From positions 1 through 64,000 of the forward strand of contig CAYGJS010000004.1 of NCBI GenBank assembly GCA_964350435.1: a DNA stretch of 64,000 nucleotides, read 5' to 3'. Of the stretch, positions 37,079-46,209 are shown in pieces. A model generated the notes under the pieces. That model worked only from the letters and a program-made list of their open reading frames with translations, made no database searches and was not told the DNA's origin. The DNA is from TMED27 sp964350435 (GTDB lineage Bacteria > Pseudomonadota > Alphaproteobacteria > Micavibrionales > Micavibrionaceae). The translations under genes and the position numbers were made by a program. Positions within the stretch are counted from its first letter, which is position 1. Every line of letters begins with the position of its first letter.

Positions 37079-37090
37079 GATAATAAGAGC

Positions 37091-37154
37091 GTCATTCTGA
37101 AGGGCTTTAGCCCTGAAGAATCCAGTTCCTTCCATGCACGCATTTCAGGATGAC
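37091..37154. repeat. Palindromic intergenic repeat, GTCATTCTGAA type
   Basis: GTCATTCTGAAG (37091-37102) is mirrored by TTCAGGATGAC (37144-37154), with inner GGGCTTTAGCCC. It lies between secA and the hydrolase gene. The arms end like the GTCATTGCGAG family but the inner sequence differs, so I treat it as a separate family. Confidence 0.8.
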
Positions 37155-37168
37155 AACAAAGCTTACTT

Positions 37169-38014
37169 ATGAAATATACTGAAAAATCATTTCTTGGAAC
37201 GCAAAATAACCGTATCGCCTATAGCGATTGGGGGCATGAAGACGCAAGCCCTATCATTTGCGTGCATGGTTTGACCGGCAACGGTTTTGATTTTGATTTT
37301 CTTGCGCCGCATCTGGTGGAGGACGGATACCGCGTTATAGCCGTTGACCTTCCCGGGCGGGGCCGCAGCGATTTTCACAATGACCCGCTGCACTATAACT
37401 ACGATCAATATGTGATGGATTTGCGGGGGCTTCTGGCGCATCTGGGACTTGCCTCGGTCGATTGGCTGGGCGTTTCGCTCGGCGGTCTTTTGGGCATTCG
37501 CATGGCGGGGCAATCGGACAGCCCGATCAAACGGATGATTATAAACGATGTGGGCCCGGTTGTACCGAAAGAGGCTCTTGAATTTATTCACGCGGTGATT
37601 TCGAAGGAATACACATTTGCCGATATGGCGGAATTTGAGGCGCGGCTTCGGGCATCGCGCGGCCTGACATGGGGGAAGATGAGCGATGAACATTGGGCGC
37701 ATATGGCCAAGACCAATGCACGCTTGCTGCCCGATGGTCGCCTGACCTATCGCTATGACCCTCAAATCGCAAAAGTGTTTGAAACTTCCCCCATCGGCGA
37801 TATTGATTTGTGGCAAAGATGGGAGGCCATCACCTGCCCTGTTCAGCTTATTCACGGCGCACAATCGATGCTTCTGACCGCGCCGATTATCGAGGAGATG
37901 CGCGCCCGAGGGCCTCGGTTTACCTATAATGTGTTTGAAGGGTGCGGGCACGTGCCGTCCCTGTGGGCGGATGACCAAATTGAAAGTATTCGGGCATGGC
38001 TGAGCGCCACATAG
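37169..38014 (+). CDS. Alpha/beta hydrolase
   Basis: The 281-residue protein has the alpha/beta-hydrolase layout: oxyanion region CVHGLTGNG (about 31-39), nucleophile Ser103 in GVSLGG, an acid residue in the AITCPVQLIHGAQS region (near 224-238), and catalytic His in CGHVPSLW (about 264-271). The substrate is not known. It overlaps the next gene by 19 bases and opens a three-gene plus-strand run with an FAD oxidoreductase and an aldo/keto reductase. Confidence 0.88.
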   Translation: MKYTEKSFLGTQNNRIAYSDWGHEDASPIICVHGLTGNGFDFDFLAPHLVEDGYRVIAVDLPGRGRSDFHNDPLHYNYDQYVMDLRGLLAHLGLASVDWLGVSLGGLLGIRMAGQSDSPIKRMIINDVGPVVPKEALEFIHAVISKEYTFADMAEFEARLRASRGLTWGKMSDEHWAHMAKTNARLLPDGRLTYRYDPQIAKVFETSPIGDIDLWQRWEAITCPVQLIHGAQSMLLTAPIIEEMRARGPRFTYNVFEGCGHVPSLWADDQIESIRAWLSAT

Positions 38015-39147
38015 ACATCGCGATATTCGGCGCAGGGATTGCGGGGCTTTGGGCGTTTCACCGTTTTAAGGCTCTGGGATATGACGTTTTGCTGCTGGAG
38101 AGTGATACGATCGGCGGCGGGCAGACCATCGCCTCACAGGGCATTATCCATTCGGGTTTGAAATACGCCTTTGCCGGCAAAATCAATAAGCTGGCGGCGA
38201 GTATTTCGGCGATGCCCGATCTATGGCGAGCGGCGATGCGCGGCGAGGGTGATGTCGATTTAAGTGCGGCGCGGTATAATGCGCAGAGCCAGTATTTGCT
38301 AATTCCCGGCGGCTTTATGGGCGGGCTTGTAAAATTGGTGACCAGGCAGGCCTTGGGCAATAACGTGCATGAAGTGGCCAAGGACGACTGGCCGCAGGAA
38401 ATCAAAGACAGCGGCTTTAAAGGGACAGTCGTTTTTATGGATGAACCCGTTCTGGATATCCCGTCCGTGATCCGCGCCTTGGCTGAGCCTTACAAGGATT
38501 GCATTCGCAAGATCGATACGCCCATGACGCCGCTCGGGTTTTTGGAACATCACGGCATTGTCGCGCAGCACAAGATTATCACGGCGGCGGGTTCAAACGC
38601 GGCCTTGGCGAAAAAATCCCAGCATGATGAGGGGCTGGAAACCCAAGTGCGGCCTTTGCTGATGGGGATGCTGAAACCTGCGCCCTACCCGCTTTACGCG
38701 CATCTGGTCGGGAATTCGGATAAGCCTGTGGCAACAATTACCTCGCATATGGCCGAAGATGGCGCTCTGGTTTGGTACTTGGGGGGCGGGGTCGCCGAGC
38801 GCGACAAAGACTCTGATGCTACCGAGGTTTATGATGCGGCGCGCAAGGGCTTTGCCAAATATCTGCCGAAGGTTGATTTGTCTAAGGTCGAGTGGGCGAG
38901 CCTGCCGATTGATCGAATCGAGGGTAAATCGGAAGTTGATGGCTGGATGCCCGACACGCCAACCATTCACAGCGTTGGCAATAAACATTATTGCTGGCCT
39001 ACGAAACTGACCTTCGCGCCGCTGCTGTCAGATCGTTTGCTGGAGCGGATTGATACGCCGCCTTCACATCAGACCAGCGATTTTTCGGATCTGCCGAGCG
39101 TTGCATACTCTCAAACTCCATGGGATAAAGCCAAATGGATAAAGTAA
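37996..39147 (+). CDS. FAD-dependent oxidoreductase, DAO-like
   Basis: The 383-residue protein starts with the dinucleotide motif GAGIAGLW (about 12-19) followed by LLLESDTIGGGQTIASQGIIHSG (about 32-54), in which GGQ..SQG is typical of glycerol-3-phosphate or D-amino acid oxidase relatives. The rest of the sequence follows the DAO fold without a clear substrate signature. It overlaps both neighbours (19 and 13 bases), so the three genes are translationally coupled and may act in one pathway. Confidence 0.8.
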   Translation: MAERHIDIAIFGAGIAGLWAFHRFKALGYDVLLLESDTIGGGQTIASQGIIHSGLKYAFAGKINKLAASISAMPDLWRAAMRGEGDVDLSAARYNAQSQYLLIPGGFMGGLVKLVTRQALGNNVHEVAKDDWPQEIKDSGFKGTVVFMDEPVLDIPSVIRALAEPYKDCIRKIDTPMTPLGFLEHHGIVAQHKIITAAGSNAALAKKSQHDEGLETQVRPLLMGMLKPAPYPLYAHLVGNSDKPVATITSHMAEDGALVWYLGGGVAERDKDSDATEVYDAARKGFAKYLPKVDLSKVEWASLPIDRIEGKSEVDGWMPDTPTIHSVGNKHYCWPTKLTFAPLLSDRLLERIDTPPSHQTSDFSDLPSVAYSQTPWDKAKWIK

Positions 39148-39908
39148 ATCTTGGAAGCACTGGCATTTCTGTGTCACGCCTTGGGTTGGGGACGGTGAAA
39201 TTCGGACGGAACCAAGGCGTAAAATATCCCGAGGAATTTAAAATCCCTGAAGAAGAGGCGCTTGCTGATCTGCTGGCGTTGGCGAAAGCGTTAGGGATCA
39301 ATCTGCTTGATACCGCGCCCGCTTACGGAACATCGGAGGAGCGGCTGGGACGGCTGCTCAAGGGACAGCGCAAGGATTGGGTGATTATCGGCAAGGCGGG
39401 GGAGGATTTCGAAGACGGCGTTTCGCGTTACGATTTTACCCCCGATCATTTCAAATACTCGCTGGAGCGGAGCCTTAAAAGACTGGATACAGATTATCTT
39501 GATGTACTCATGCTGCACTCGGATGGGTATGATCTGATGAATCTCAGTGATGAAATTCTGTACATTCTTGATGATTTTAAAACCATGGGGGTGATCCGTG
39601 CAACGGGTGCATCGACCAAAACTGCGGCGGGCGGGCTTTGGGCGCTGATGCATCTGGACGTTGTGATGGCAACCTATACGGCGGATTATCGGGACGAGAA
39701 ATCTGTTTTGAATTATGCGGCGAAGCAAAGGAAAGGCGTAGTGCTCAAGAAAGTGCTTGGCAGTGGTCATGCACGCGATATTGGCAAAGCGTTTGAATTT
39801 GCGTTTTCACATCCCGGCGCATCGGCGGCGATTGTCGGGACGATCAACCCGAAACATTTGAAAGATAATATTAGTTCTCTACAGGCGGCGTTACGCGGAT
39901 CTGCGTGA
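39135..39908 (+). CDS. Aldo/keto reductase
   Basis: The 257-residue NADPH-dependent oxidoreductase has the catalytic tetrad Asp59 (LLDTAPAYG), Tyr64, Lys87 (IIGKAG) and His128 (LMLHSDG), and the C-terminal cofactor-binding IVGTINPKHL (about 235-244). The chain is shorter than many members (about 300 residues). It is the third gene of the hydrolase/oxidoreductase run. Its end overlaps the convergent CNNM gene by 38 bases. Confidence 0.88.
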   Translation: MDKVNLGSTGISVSRLGLGTVKFGRNQGVKYPEEFKIPEEEALADLLALAKALGINLLDTAPAYGTSEERLGRLLKGQRKDWVIIGKAGEDFEDGVSRYDFTPDHFKYSLERSLKRLDTDYLDVLMLHSDGYDLMNLSDEILYILDDFKTMGVIRATGASTKTAAGGLWALMHLDVVMATYTADYRDEKSVLNYAAKQRKGVVLKKVLGSGHARDIGKAFEFAFSHPGASAAIVGTINPKHLKDNISSLQAALRGSA

Positions 39909-41136
39909 TCTGGTGACGCTGGCGCTTGACGATATCAAAGCGGAAACCATGGAACATAAAACTTTGCCCGACATTCGGCACCATTTGTGATTCAAACAGG
40001 ATTAACCCCGCCAGCGTCGCATATTCGCCATCCGGCAGCCCCCATTCATATTCGCGGTTGAGATCGCGGATGGTGACTGTGCCCTCAACCAGATATTTAT
40101 TGCCGGTCATTTTCTTTACGCCGGCCACGAAGATGTCATGTTCATCGTCGATCTCGCCGACGATTTCTTCGAGGATGTCTTCGATGGTGACCACGCCCAT
40201 AAACGCGCCGTATTCATCGATGACGATGCCGAAATGTTCGCGGCGTTCGCGGAAAGCCTGGAGCTGGTCATAAAGATTGGTGGTTTCGGGCACAAAGCGC
40301 GGTTCCATCATAATATCATCCAGCAATAAATCCTCCTTTTGATCGGCGGTGTTGTGAAGCTCGCGCAGGAGAAGCTTGACGTGAATCACGCCGATGATGT
40401 TATCGGGATTGTCTTTCCAGACCGGAAGCCGCGTGAACTGGCTTTCCAGTACATCTTTGATAATCGCCTGAATGGGCTGGCCTGCATCGATCATGGTCAC
40501 GTTTTTGCGGTGAACCATGATGTCTTCGACATCGACATCCGCCAGATCGAGGATCGAGCGCAGCATGGCGCGCTGTTCATTTTCCTGCTCCGGCCCGTCA
40601 TGCATGTCAATTACGCCGCGCAATAACTCCAAATGCGAACCTGCGGCGACTTTGGAGATATCAATCCCGAAAAGCTTGAGCACCATACGGACAATCCATG
40701 TCACGGTTTCGGTGATCGGCGCAAAGACCATAATGACAATCCGAATGATCGGAGCAATGCGCATGGACAGGCTCTCGGCGTGATGCAGCGCATAGGTCTT
40801 CGGCAGGACTTCGGCGAAGATAAGCACCAGCATGGTCATGACCAGCGTGGCGTAAACCACCCCCGCTTCACCGAAAATCTTGATGAGGACACTTGTTGCC
40901 AATGCAGAGGCCAGAATATTGACAAGATTGTTGCCCAGTAAAAGCGCGCCGATCATACGATCCTTTTTATCGCGGATCTTGTTGACAAGCGCGGCGCGTG
41001 GGTTGCCCTCTTTTTCCTGATTGTGCATACGCACGCGTGAAGCGGCGGTCAGAGCCGTTTCAGAGCTAGAGAAAAATGCCGATAACAGCAAGAGTACAAA
41101 GACGGCTAGGATAGAGAAGAGAATGCCGATGACCAT
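39871..41136 (-). CDS. CNNM/CorC family membrane protein with CBS domains
   Basis: The 421-residue protein has an N-terminal DUF21 region with three or four membrane helices (about 1-145), two CBS domains (about 205-330, including FTRLPVWKDNPDNIIGVIHVKDLLRE-like blocks) and a CorC_HlyC C-terminal domain (about 340-421). Members are linked to divalent cation export or magnesium and cobalt homeostasis; many are annotated hemolysin. It overlaps aroB by 31 bases at the start, in a conserved aroK-aroB-CNNM order of alphaproteobacteria. Confidence 0.9.
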   Translation of the reverse strand: MVIGILFSILAVFVLLLLSAFFSSSETALTAASRVRMHNQEKEGNPRAALVNKIRDKKDRMIGALLLGNNLVNILASALATSVLIKIFGEAGVVYATLVMTMLVLIFAEVLPKTYALHHAESLSMRIAPIIRIVIMVFAPITETVTWIVRMVLKLFGIDISKVAAGSHLELLRGVIDMHDGPEQENEQRAMLRSILDLADVDVEDIMVHRKNVTMIDAGQPIQAIIKDVLESQFTRLPVWKDNPDNIIGVIHVKLLLRELHNTADQKEDLLLDDIMMEPRFVPETTNLYDQLQAFRERREHFGIVIDEYGAFMGVVTIEDILEEIVGEIDDEHDIFVAGVKKMTGNKYLVEGTVTIRDLNREYEWGLPDGEYATLAGLILFESQMVPNVGQSFMFHGFRFDIVKRQRHQITQIRVTPPVEN

Positions 41137-42269
41137 TTGCTTTTGCCCTCCTTGGTTTTACCGCCCAGCGATTCAATTAACACTTTACGCACCATGGCTT
41201 CGTCGACATCGCTGCTGAGGAAGGCATCGCCAATCCCATTGACCAGCACGAATACCATTTTGCCGCTTTTGACTTTTTTATCTTTACGCATGATATCGAT
41301 AAGCTGGTCGACATTCGCCGATAGCGCGTCTACATAGGCGGCGCGGGTTGGTAGGCCAATGTCGGTGTAGTGTTGCTCAACCCTTTGCAAATCATCATCG
41401 CTGCAAAGGCCCATGCGTTTAGACAGGCTGAAGGCCATCACGGTGCCGATAGCCACAGCCTCGCCGTGCAGAAGATCGCCGTTATATCCGGCGGCGGTTT
41501 CCAGCGCATGGCCGAAAGTGTGGCCGAGGTTGAGGAGTGCGCGCGTGCCCATTTCCCGCTCATCCGTCTCAACGACCAGAGCTTTGGCGACGCAGCTGGT
41601 CTTGATAACATGGACCAGAGCGTCTTCATCCAGCGATATCACCTTTTCGTAATTTTGCTCCAGCCAGTTGAAAAATCCGGAATCGCGAATCAAGCCATAT
41701 TTGACGACCTCGGCATAGCCCGCCAGGAGTTCGCGTTTGGGCAGGGTTTTGAGGGTTTCGATATCGGCGATCACGGCTTCGGGTTGGTAGAAAGACCCCA
41801 CAAGGTTTTTACCCTGCGCGGTGTTTATTCCGGTTTTGCCGCCGACGGAACTATCGACCTGCGAGAGCAATGTGGTGGGCACTTGGATATACGGCACGCC
41901 GCGCATCACGATGGAGGCGCAGAAGCCCGTGAGGTCGCCGATGACCCCTCCTCCGACGGCGATGACCAGAGAGTTTCTATTGATGCCGTTTTCGAGGAAG
42001 AAGCTACAGACCTTTTCTACATTTGCATAAGATTTGGTGGCCTCGCCGGGAGGCAATGTCAGCACGCGTGTCTTTTGCTGCGCATCTTCGTGCAGCAGCG
42101 CGTCGATTTGCAAAGCGTAAGGTTCTACATTTTTATCCGTGACGATGAAAACCGTGCGGCCTTCCAGTTCTTCGGGGATGAAATCCTTGATACGGTAAAG
42201 CAGCGCCGCACCGATATAGATATCGTATGAGCGGGTATCAAGATCGATGGTCACAATTTTGGTTTGCAT
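41106..42269 (-). CDS. aroB: 3-dehydroquinate synthase
   Basis: AroB makes 3-dehydroquinate, the second shikimate step, using NAD and zinc. The 387-residue protein shows GGGVIGDLTGFCAS (about 106-119), TTLLSQVDSSVGGKTGIN (about 132-149), and the metal-binding His residues in LNLGHTFGHALE (about 244-255) and LLHGEAVAIG (about 263-272). It lies nine bases after aroK, and its 3' end overlaps the CNNM gene. These genes form an operon. Confidence 0.96.
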   Translation of the reverse strand: MQTKIVTIDLDTRSYDIYIGAALLYRIKDFIPEELEGRTVFIVTDKNVEPYALQIDALLHEDAQQKTRVLTLPPGEATKSYANVEKVCSFFLENGINRNSLVIAVGGGVIGDLTGFCASIVMRGVPYIQVPTTLLSQVDSSVGGKTGINTAQGKNLVGSFYQPEAVIADIETLKTLPKRELLAGYAEVVKYGLIRDSGFFNWLEQNYEKVISLDEDALVHVIKTSCVAKALVVETDEREMGTRALLNLGHTFGHALETAAGYNGDLLHGEAVAIGTVMAFSLSKRMGLCSDDDLQRVEQHYTDIGLPTRAAYVDALSANVDQLIDIMRKDKKVKSGKMVFVLVNGIGDAFLSSDVDEAMVRKVLIESLGGKTKEGKSKWSSAFSSLS

Positions 42270-42277
42270 GGTTGCAC

Positions 42278-42847
42278 CTATGTATACAAAAATGGCGGCG
42301 CAGACAAGGCATTCAGAATCGAATCAATCGCTGCGGACGCATCCACCTCATCATGGATATGAATATGCGCCTGGCTGTATAGGGGGCGGCGCTGCTCCAT
42401 GAGAGTTTTTAGGGTTTTCTCAGGGTTTTGTGTCTGTAATAACGGTCTGCCTGAATTCTTTACCCGTTCCAGGATTATATCCACTTCGACATCCAGCCAG
42501 ACCATGATTGATTCAGCCTTTAACCGTGTGAGGGTTTCAGAATTTAAAAGCGCGCCGCCGCCGGATGCGATGACGCAAGGGGCATTTGACAGAAGGTCTT
42601 TGATGGTTTTTGTTTCAGATTCCCTGAATTTATCCTCGCCGTAATTTATAAAAATTTCAGCGATGTTCATTCCTGCTTTCTGCTCAATCTCCTTGTCCGA
42701 ATCAAAAAACGGTATATGCAGTGTTTGCGCCAACGCAAAACCAATATGAGATTTTCCGACCCCCATCATCCCCACCAGCACAATCGGTTTGGATAGTTTT
42801 TTTACAATAGAGGGGATATCGTGGCGAAAAGCATTGATCTTTTTCAT
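42278..42847 (-). CDS. aroK: Shikimate kinase
   Basis: The 189-residue kinase phosphorylates shikimate. Walker A is GMMGVGKS (26-33), the substrate-binding DSDKEIEQKAGM block follows (about 49-60), then FRESE (about 74-78) and IASGGGAL (about 92-99). It leads the aroK-aroB-CNNM operon on the minus strand. The upstream 56 bases separate it from a divergent small reading frame. Confidence 0.95.
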   Translation of the reverse strand: MKKINAFRHDIPSIVKKLSKPIVLVGMMGVGKSHIGFALAQTLHIPFFDSDKEIEQKAGMNIAEIFINYGEDKFRESETKTIKDLLSNAPCVIASGGGALLNSETLTRLKAESIMVWLDVEVDIILERVKNSGRPLLQTQNPEKTLKTLMEQRRPLYSQAHIHIHDEVDASAAIDSILNALSAPPFLYT

Positions 42848-42902
42848 GGGCGCAGTATAAAGGCCGTACTAACTTTCGTAAACAAACAGAATAAAAATAC
42901 AC

Positions 42903-43043
42903 ATGAAATTCATCGCTATCGTTATTCTGGTTCTGAGTATTGCCGTTCTTGTCGGTGTTGTGAGTTTTGGATTTATAGATATCCATATCGCACATACGCC
43001 CGTTATTATCGACGTCAGCGACAAGGTTTTGGCTAAATTATAG
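42903..43043 (+). CDS. Possible 46-residue single-helix membrane protein
   Basis: ATG 42903 opens a 46-codon frame with a long hydrophobic helix (about residues 3-27) and a short polar C-terminus (HTPVIIDVSDKVLAKL). No strong ribosome binding site is seen, and I recognise no family. It lies between the divergent aroK operon and the xerD promoter. The clean anchor-plus-tail structure supports a real gene. Confidence 0.45.
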   Translation: MKFIAIVILVLSIAVLVGVVSFGFIDIHIAHTPVIIDVSDKVLAKL

Positions 43044-43060
43044 ACTTTTATGTATTATAC

Positions 43061-43089
43061 TTGACATATTTACATATTCGCACGATAAT
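43061..43089 (+). promoter_or_regulatory. Strong promoter upstream of xerD
   Basis: TTGACA (43061-43066) and GATAAT (43084-43089) are separated by 17 bases, close to a perfect sigma-70 promoter. A second TTGACA is at 43114-43119 with a poorer -10 region near 43138. The xerD start is at 43303, so the leader would be about 200 bases. The remaining AT-rich gap holds no evident gene. Confidence 0.65.
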
Positions 43090-43302
43090 GCGGTATTAAA
43101 TTTATGAAAATGCTTGACACGAGCCTCTTGTATAAATTATGTAATGCGTAATACAAATAATATGTATTTGCACTTTTTCGGTGTTTTTACGCATCACGTT
43201 ACAGGGAATTTAGCGACGGTTGCATATACTGACTCAGTGTGGGGAATTTTAAATAATACGCCTTAAAAACAAGGCAAAAACAGTATGTAAGGAGAAAAAC
43301 AT

Positions 43303-44295
43303 ATGGCACGTCCAGGTCGCCCAGCAATGCCCAAGCCGGATCTACATCCGTCTGTGGAAGCGTTTTTAGATATGCTCACCGCCGAGCGCGGCGCAGCTAT
43401 GAACACACGTCAGGCGTATTGGCGAGACTTGGCGGATGTGAGTTTGTTTCTTCGCAGGGAGAGAGATTCTGATGTTCACCAGGCTTCACCGGAAGACATT
43501 CAGGCGTATTTGAAGGATTTGAGCGAGAAAACTCACGTTAAAGGTGAGCGCAGCGGTAAGATTGCTGTGCGCACTGTTGCGCGCCGTCTGTCGGCTATGC
43601 GCCAGTATTACCGTTATATGATTTCTGAAGGTCAACGTAAGGATGATCCGACTTCGAATATCGACAGTCCAAAACAGACACGGACCTTGCCCAAGACTTT
43701 GAGCGAAGCGGAAGTTACGCAGCTTATTAAAACGGCTGCGCTTGGCGGTACGCCTGAGAGTGTCCGTCTGGTGTGTTTGCTTGAGATGATTTATGCAACT
43801 GGTCTTCGGGTTTCTGAACTTGTGGGTCTGCCTATGTCTGCGATTGGCGAGGGGCAAGAGTTTGTAACTGTTGCCGGTAAAGCGGGCCGCGAGCGCATGG
43901 TGCCCCTTTCCGACCCCGGTCAGGAAGCCGTTCGCAACTATTTGAGCGTTCGCAAGCGTTTTATAGGCGTTGAAGGTAAAGACAATCAGGAGCAGTGGGT
44001 TTTCCCGTCACGCACATCTGATAGTGGTCATTTGACACGTCAGCGTTTTGCACAGCTCTTGAAAGATTTGGCACGCGCCGCAGAGGTTGATGAAGACCGC
44101 GTTAGCCCCCATGTACTTCGTCATGCTTTTGCCACGCATCTGCTTTCACGCGGTGCAGATCTTCGCAGCGTACAGAAAATGCTGGGGCATGCCGATATTG
44201 CAACGACACAGATTTATACGCATATGATTGGCGAGCAGCTTAAAGACACGGTGGAGGAGAAGCATCCACTTTCCAAAAAATCAGGTTCAAAGTAA
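43303..44295 (+). CDS. xerD: Tyrosine recombinase XerD
   Basis: XerC/XerD recombinases resolve chromosome dimers at dif. The 330-residue protein has the N-terminal SAM-like core-binding domain (about 15-110) and catalytic domain with Arg169 (ATGLR), Lys193, His270-x-x-Arg273, His296 and Tyr305. AAGGAG lies about eight bases before the ATG. An N-terminal basic extension (ARPGRPAMP) is present. It is followed by a terminator-like hairpin and accA. XerD is favoured over XerC by similarity of the neighbourhood, which is not proof. Confidence 0.9.
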   Translation: MARPGRPAMPKPDLHPSVEAFLDMLTAERGAAMNTRQAYWRDLADVSLFLRRERDSDVHQASPEDIQAYLKDLSEKTHVKGERSGKIAVRTVARRLSAMRQYYRYMISEGQRKDDPTSNIDSPKQTRTLPKTLSEAEVTQLIKTAALGGTPESVRLVCLLEMIYATGLRVSELVGLPMSAIGEGQEFVTVAGKAGRERMVPLSDPGQEAVRNYLSVRKRFIGVEGKDNQEQWVFPSRTSDSGHLTRQRFAQLLKDLARAAEVDEDRVSPHVLRHAFATHLLSRGADLRSVQKMLGHADIATTQIYTHMIGEQLKDTVEEKHPLSKKSGSK

Positions 44296-44316
44296 ATTTA
44301 TAGACTTATTCACAGG

Positions 44317-44356
44317 TCAGGCGACACGTATTCATTGAATATGGTCGCCTGATTTG
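44317..44356 (+). terminator. Terminator-like hairpin after xerD
   Basis: TCAGGCGAC (44317-44325) pairs with GTCGCCTGA (44344-44352), followed by TTTG. The inner loop contains ATTCATTGAAT, which can pair as well. The T-run is short, so efficiency may be moderate. Confidence 0.6.
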
Positions 44357-44397
44357 CTATCTAGGCGTTCACAATTCATTTATACTCAGCGAGAACC

Positions 44398-45336
44398 ATG
44401 CTCGATTTTGAAAAACCGATTTTAGAACTTGAAGGCAAGATTGCCGAACTTCGTAACGTCAGCAGTGACGGTGAGGTTAACATTGCGGATGAGGTGAGCC
44501 GCATGCAGTCAAAGGCTGACAGACTTTTGCAGCAGGCCTACAGCAAGCTTACGCCAGCGCAGAAAGTTCAAGTGGCCCGCCACGGGGAGCGTCCGCATTT
44601 TAAGGATTACGTGGCCGAGCTGATTACAGAATTTACGCCCCTTGCGGGGGATCGCAATTTTGCCGAGGATTACGCCCTGCCCGGCGGGCTTGGGCGCTTT
44701 AACGGTCAGGCTTGCGTGATTCTCGGGCAGGAAAAAGGCCACGATACCCAAAGCCGCATTCGGCATAATTTTGGGATGGCGCGGCCGGAAGGCTATCGCA
44801 AAGCGCAGCGCCTCATGGATATGGCGGATCAGTTCCAGCTTCCTATTATTACGCTGGTGGATACGGCTGGTGCATATCCGGGCAGGGGCGCGGAAGAACG
44901 CGGCCAGAGCGAAGCGATTGCCAAATCGATCGAGAAATGTTTGCGTGTGGGCGTTCCTATTATTTCTGTTATTATCGGCGAAGGCGGCTCAGGCGGCGCG
45001 ATTGCGATTGCTGTTGCGGACCGCATTTATATGCTGGAACATTCGATTTATTCGGTGATCTCACCGGAAGGGTGTGCGTCTATTTTGTGGCGCAGCGGTG
45101 ATTTTGCGGGCGAGGCGGCGACGGCACTGAACCTTACGGCGCAAGACCTTTACCGTCTCAAGCTGATTGATGGCATCATCAAAGAGCCGGTTGGCGGCGC
45201 GCACAGGCATAAGCCTGAGATCATCGCAAGCGTCGGGCTGCAGATCAAGTCGGCGCTTAAGGAACTCACCCCTTGGAAAAGTGCCGACCTTATCCGTAAG
45301 CGCAGAGAAAAATTCCTCGCTTTCGGGCGCGCTTAA
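44398..45336 (+). CDS. accA: Acetyl-CoA carboxylase carboxyltransferase subunit alpha
   Basis: AccA, with AccD, transfers the carboxyl group from biotin to acetyl-CoA in fatty acid synthesis. The 312-residue protein has an N-terminal helical region and the crotonase-like core with IGQEKGHDT-type motif (about 104-112), DTAGAYPGRGAEERGQ (about 156-171), and GGSGGAIAIAVADR (about 198-211), plus a SPEGCASILW segment (about 222-231). Position near xerD is conserved in alphaproteobacteria. It ends 34 bases from the convergent ribbon-helix-helix gene. Confidence 0.96.
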   Translation: MLDFEKPILELEGKIAELRNVSSDGEVNIADEVSRMQSKADRLLQQAYSKLTPAQKVQVARHGERPHFKDYVAELITEFTPLAGDRNFAEDYALPGGLGRFNGQACVILGQEKGHDTQSRIRHNFGMARPEGYRKAQRLMDMADQFQLPIITLVDTAGAYPGRGAEERGQSEAIAKSIEKCLRVGVPIISVIIGEGGSGGAIAIAVADRIYMLEHSIYSVISPEGCASILWRSGDFAGEAATALNLTAQDLYRLKLIDGIIKEPVGGAHRHKPEIIASVGLQIKSALKELTPWKSADLIRKRREKFLAFGRA

Positions 45337-45370
45337 ACTCCGGTTTACCGCTGGTTATCACTTGCGAAAA

Positions 45371-45769
45371 CTAGGCTGTTGCCCGTTGAACGTCATCCGG
45401 CCTTTGTCCATACGGTTTAAGCGCAGGCAATTTTGCACGCTGACGCATTGTTTCAAAAGACCCGTGCCCGGCTTTCGCGTGCCCCTCTTCCGTTGAAGCG
45501 GCTCTAAAATACAGCATCAGAAACACACGAATAGCCGCCGTGAGCGACGTGTTTTCTTTTTTTCTTATGCTGATCAGGGAGCAGATATCATGCGTTGTGC
45601 AACGCTCCCGTTTTGAAATTTCTTGTAAGGCCGACCACATTTCAGGCTCAAGACGGACCGAAGTCCGGCGCCCCTGAACGGTGATATTTCGACTGATGAG
45701 TGTGCTTTTTGGTTCATTGGTCTCACCCTCTAAAAGAAAAAGGTTCTTGTATTTTTTGGTCTCTTTCAT
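45371..45769 (-). CDS. Ribbon-helix-helix domain protein
   Basis: The 132-residue product contains an RHH_4-like block: TSVRLEPEMWSALQEISKRE (about 35-54) then the SLISIRKKENTSLTAAIRVFLMLYF stretch (about 63-87; hydrophobic residues Ile66, Leu76, Ala79, Val82 and Phe83). Proteins of this sort are DNA-binding or adaptor proteins found throughout alphaproteobacteria. I chose ATG 45769, since GGGAG lies about eleven bases upstream; an ATG six codons earlier has none. No target is known. Confidence 0.75.
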   Translation of the reverse strand: MKETKKYKNLFLLEGETNEPKSTLISRNITVQGRRTSVRLEPEMWSALQEISKRERCTTHDICSLISIRKKENTSLTAAIRVFLMLYFRAASTEEGHAKAGHGSFETMRQRAKLPALKPYGQRPDDVQRATA

Positions 45770-45848
45770 TTTCTTTCTCCCACACAAAGAATGAATGATA
45801 GGCCAATATACTCTTTAGTATATAAAAATACAACCTATAGGTGCATCT

Positions 45849-46124
45849 TTATACGCAATATTCTTCCGGCGCAAAAAGCTTAAAGGAAACAGCATGCAAC
45901 CCCCGATCAAAAGCGGCGCGTATAGAGGCGTTGACCAGCCTCTGACGCTCAACACGCCCCAGCCCTGCAAACCGATCGGCAACAAGCAATAACCGATAAT
46001 GCGTCTCGCCAGAACCATCGTCGCCAGCATGACCGGCGTGCTTATAACTTTCGTTCACAAGCTCAATATGGTCAGGAGAAAAATCTTTAATAACTTTGTC
46101 CTTGATCCAGTCATCCAAACTCAT
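45849..46124 (-). CDS. bolA: BolA/IbaG family protein
   Basis: The 91-residue protein has the BolA fold: the helical N-terminus, an SGETHYRLLLVADRF segment (about 37-51) and the RHRLVN-like block RVERQRLVNASI (about 57-68), with the conserved His in GLHAVSFKLFAPEEY (about 75-89). BolA proteins bind Fe-S clusters together with monothiol glutaredoxins. The gene is divergent from the J-domain gene. The order bolA, J-domain protein, cobS, cobT is conserved in alphaproteobacteria. Confidence 0.9.
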   Translation of the reverse strand: MSLDDWIKDKVIKDFSPDHIELVNESYKHAGHAGDDGSGETHYRLLLVADRFAGLGRVERQRLVNASIRAAFDRGLHAVSFKLFAPEEYCV

Positions 46125-46209
46125 AGTTTAATCTTTCATTTGATTGTCAGAGACGGCCAAAAACCGCTATTATATAAGATGGCCTTATGTTTAAAGAAAA
46201 AGCAAGACT

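Noticed and set aside
37187..37978. Open frame of over 260 codons antisense to the alpha/beta hydrolase
   Set aside because: The sense-strand hydrolase has all catalytic motifs; the antisense frame has a composition rich in Arg, His and Pro, typical of a shadow frame.
41370..42230. Open frame of 286 codons antisense to aroB
   Set aside because: AroB is complete with all active-site motifs; the antisense frame has no recognisable domain.
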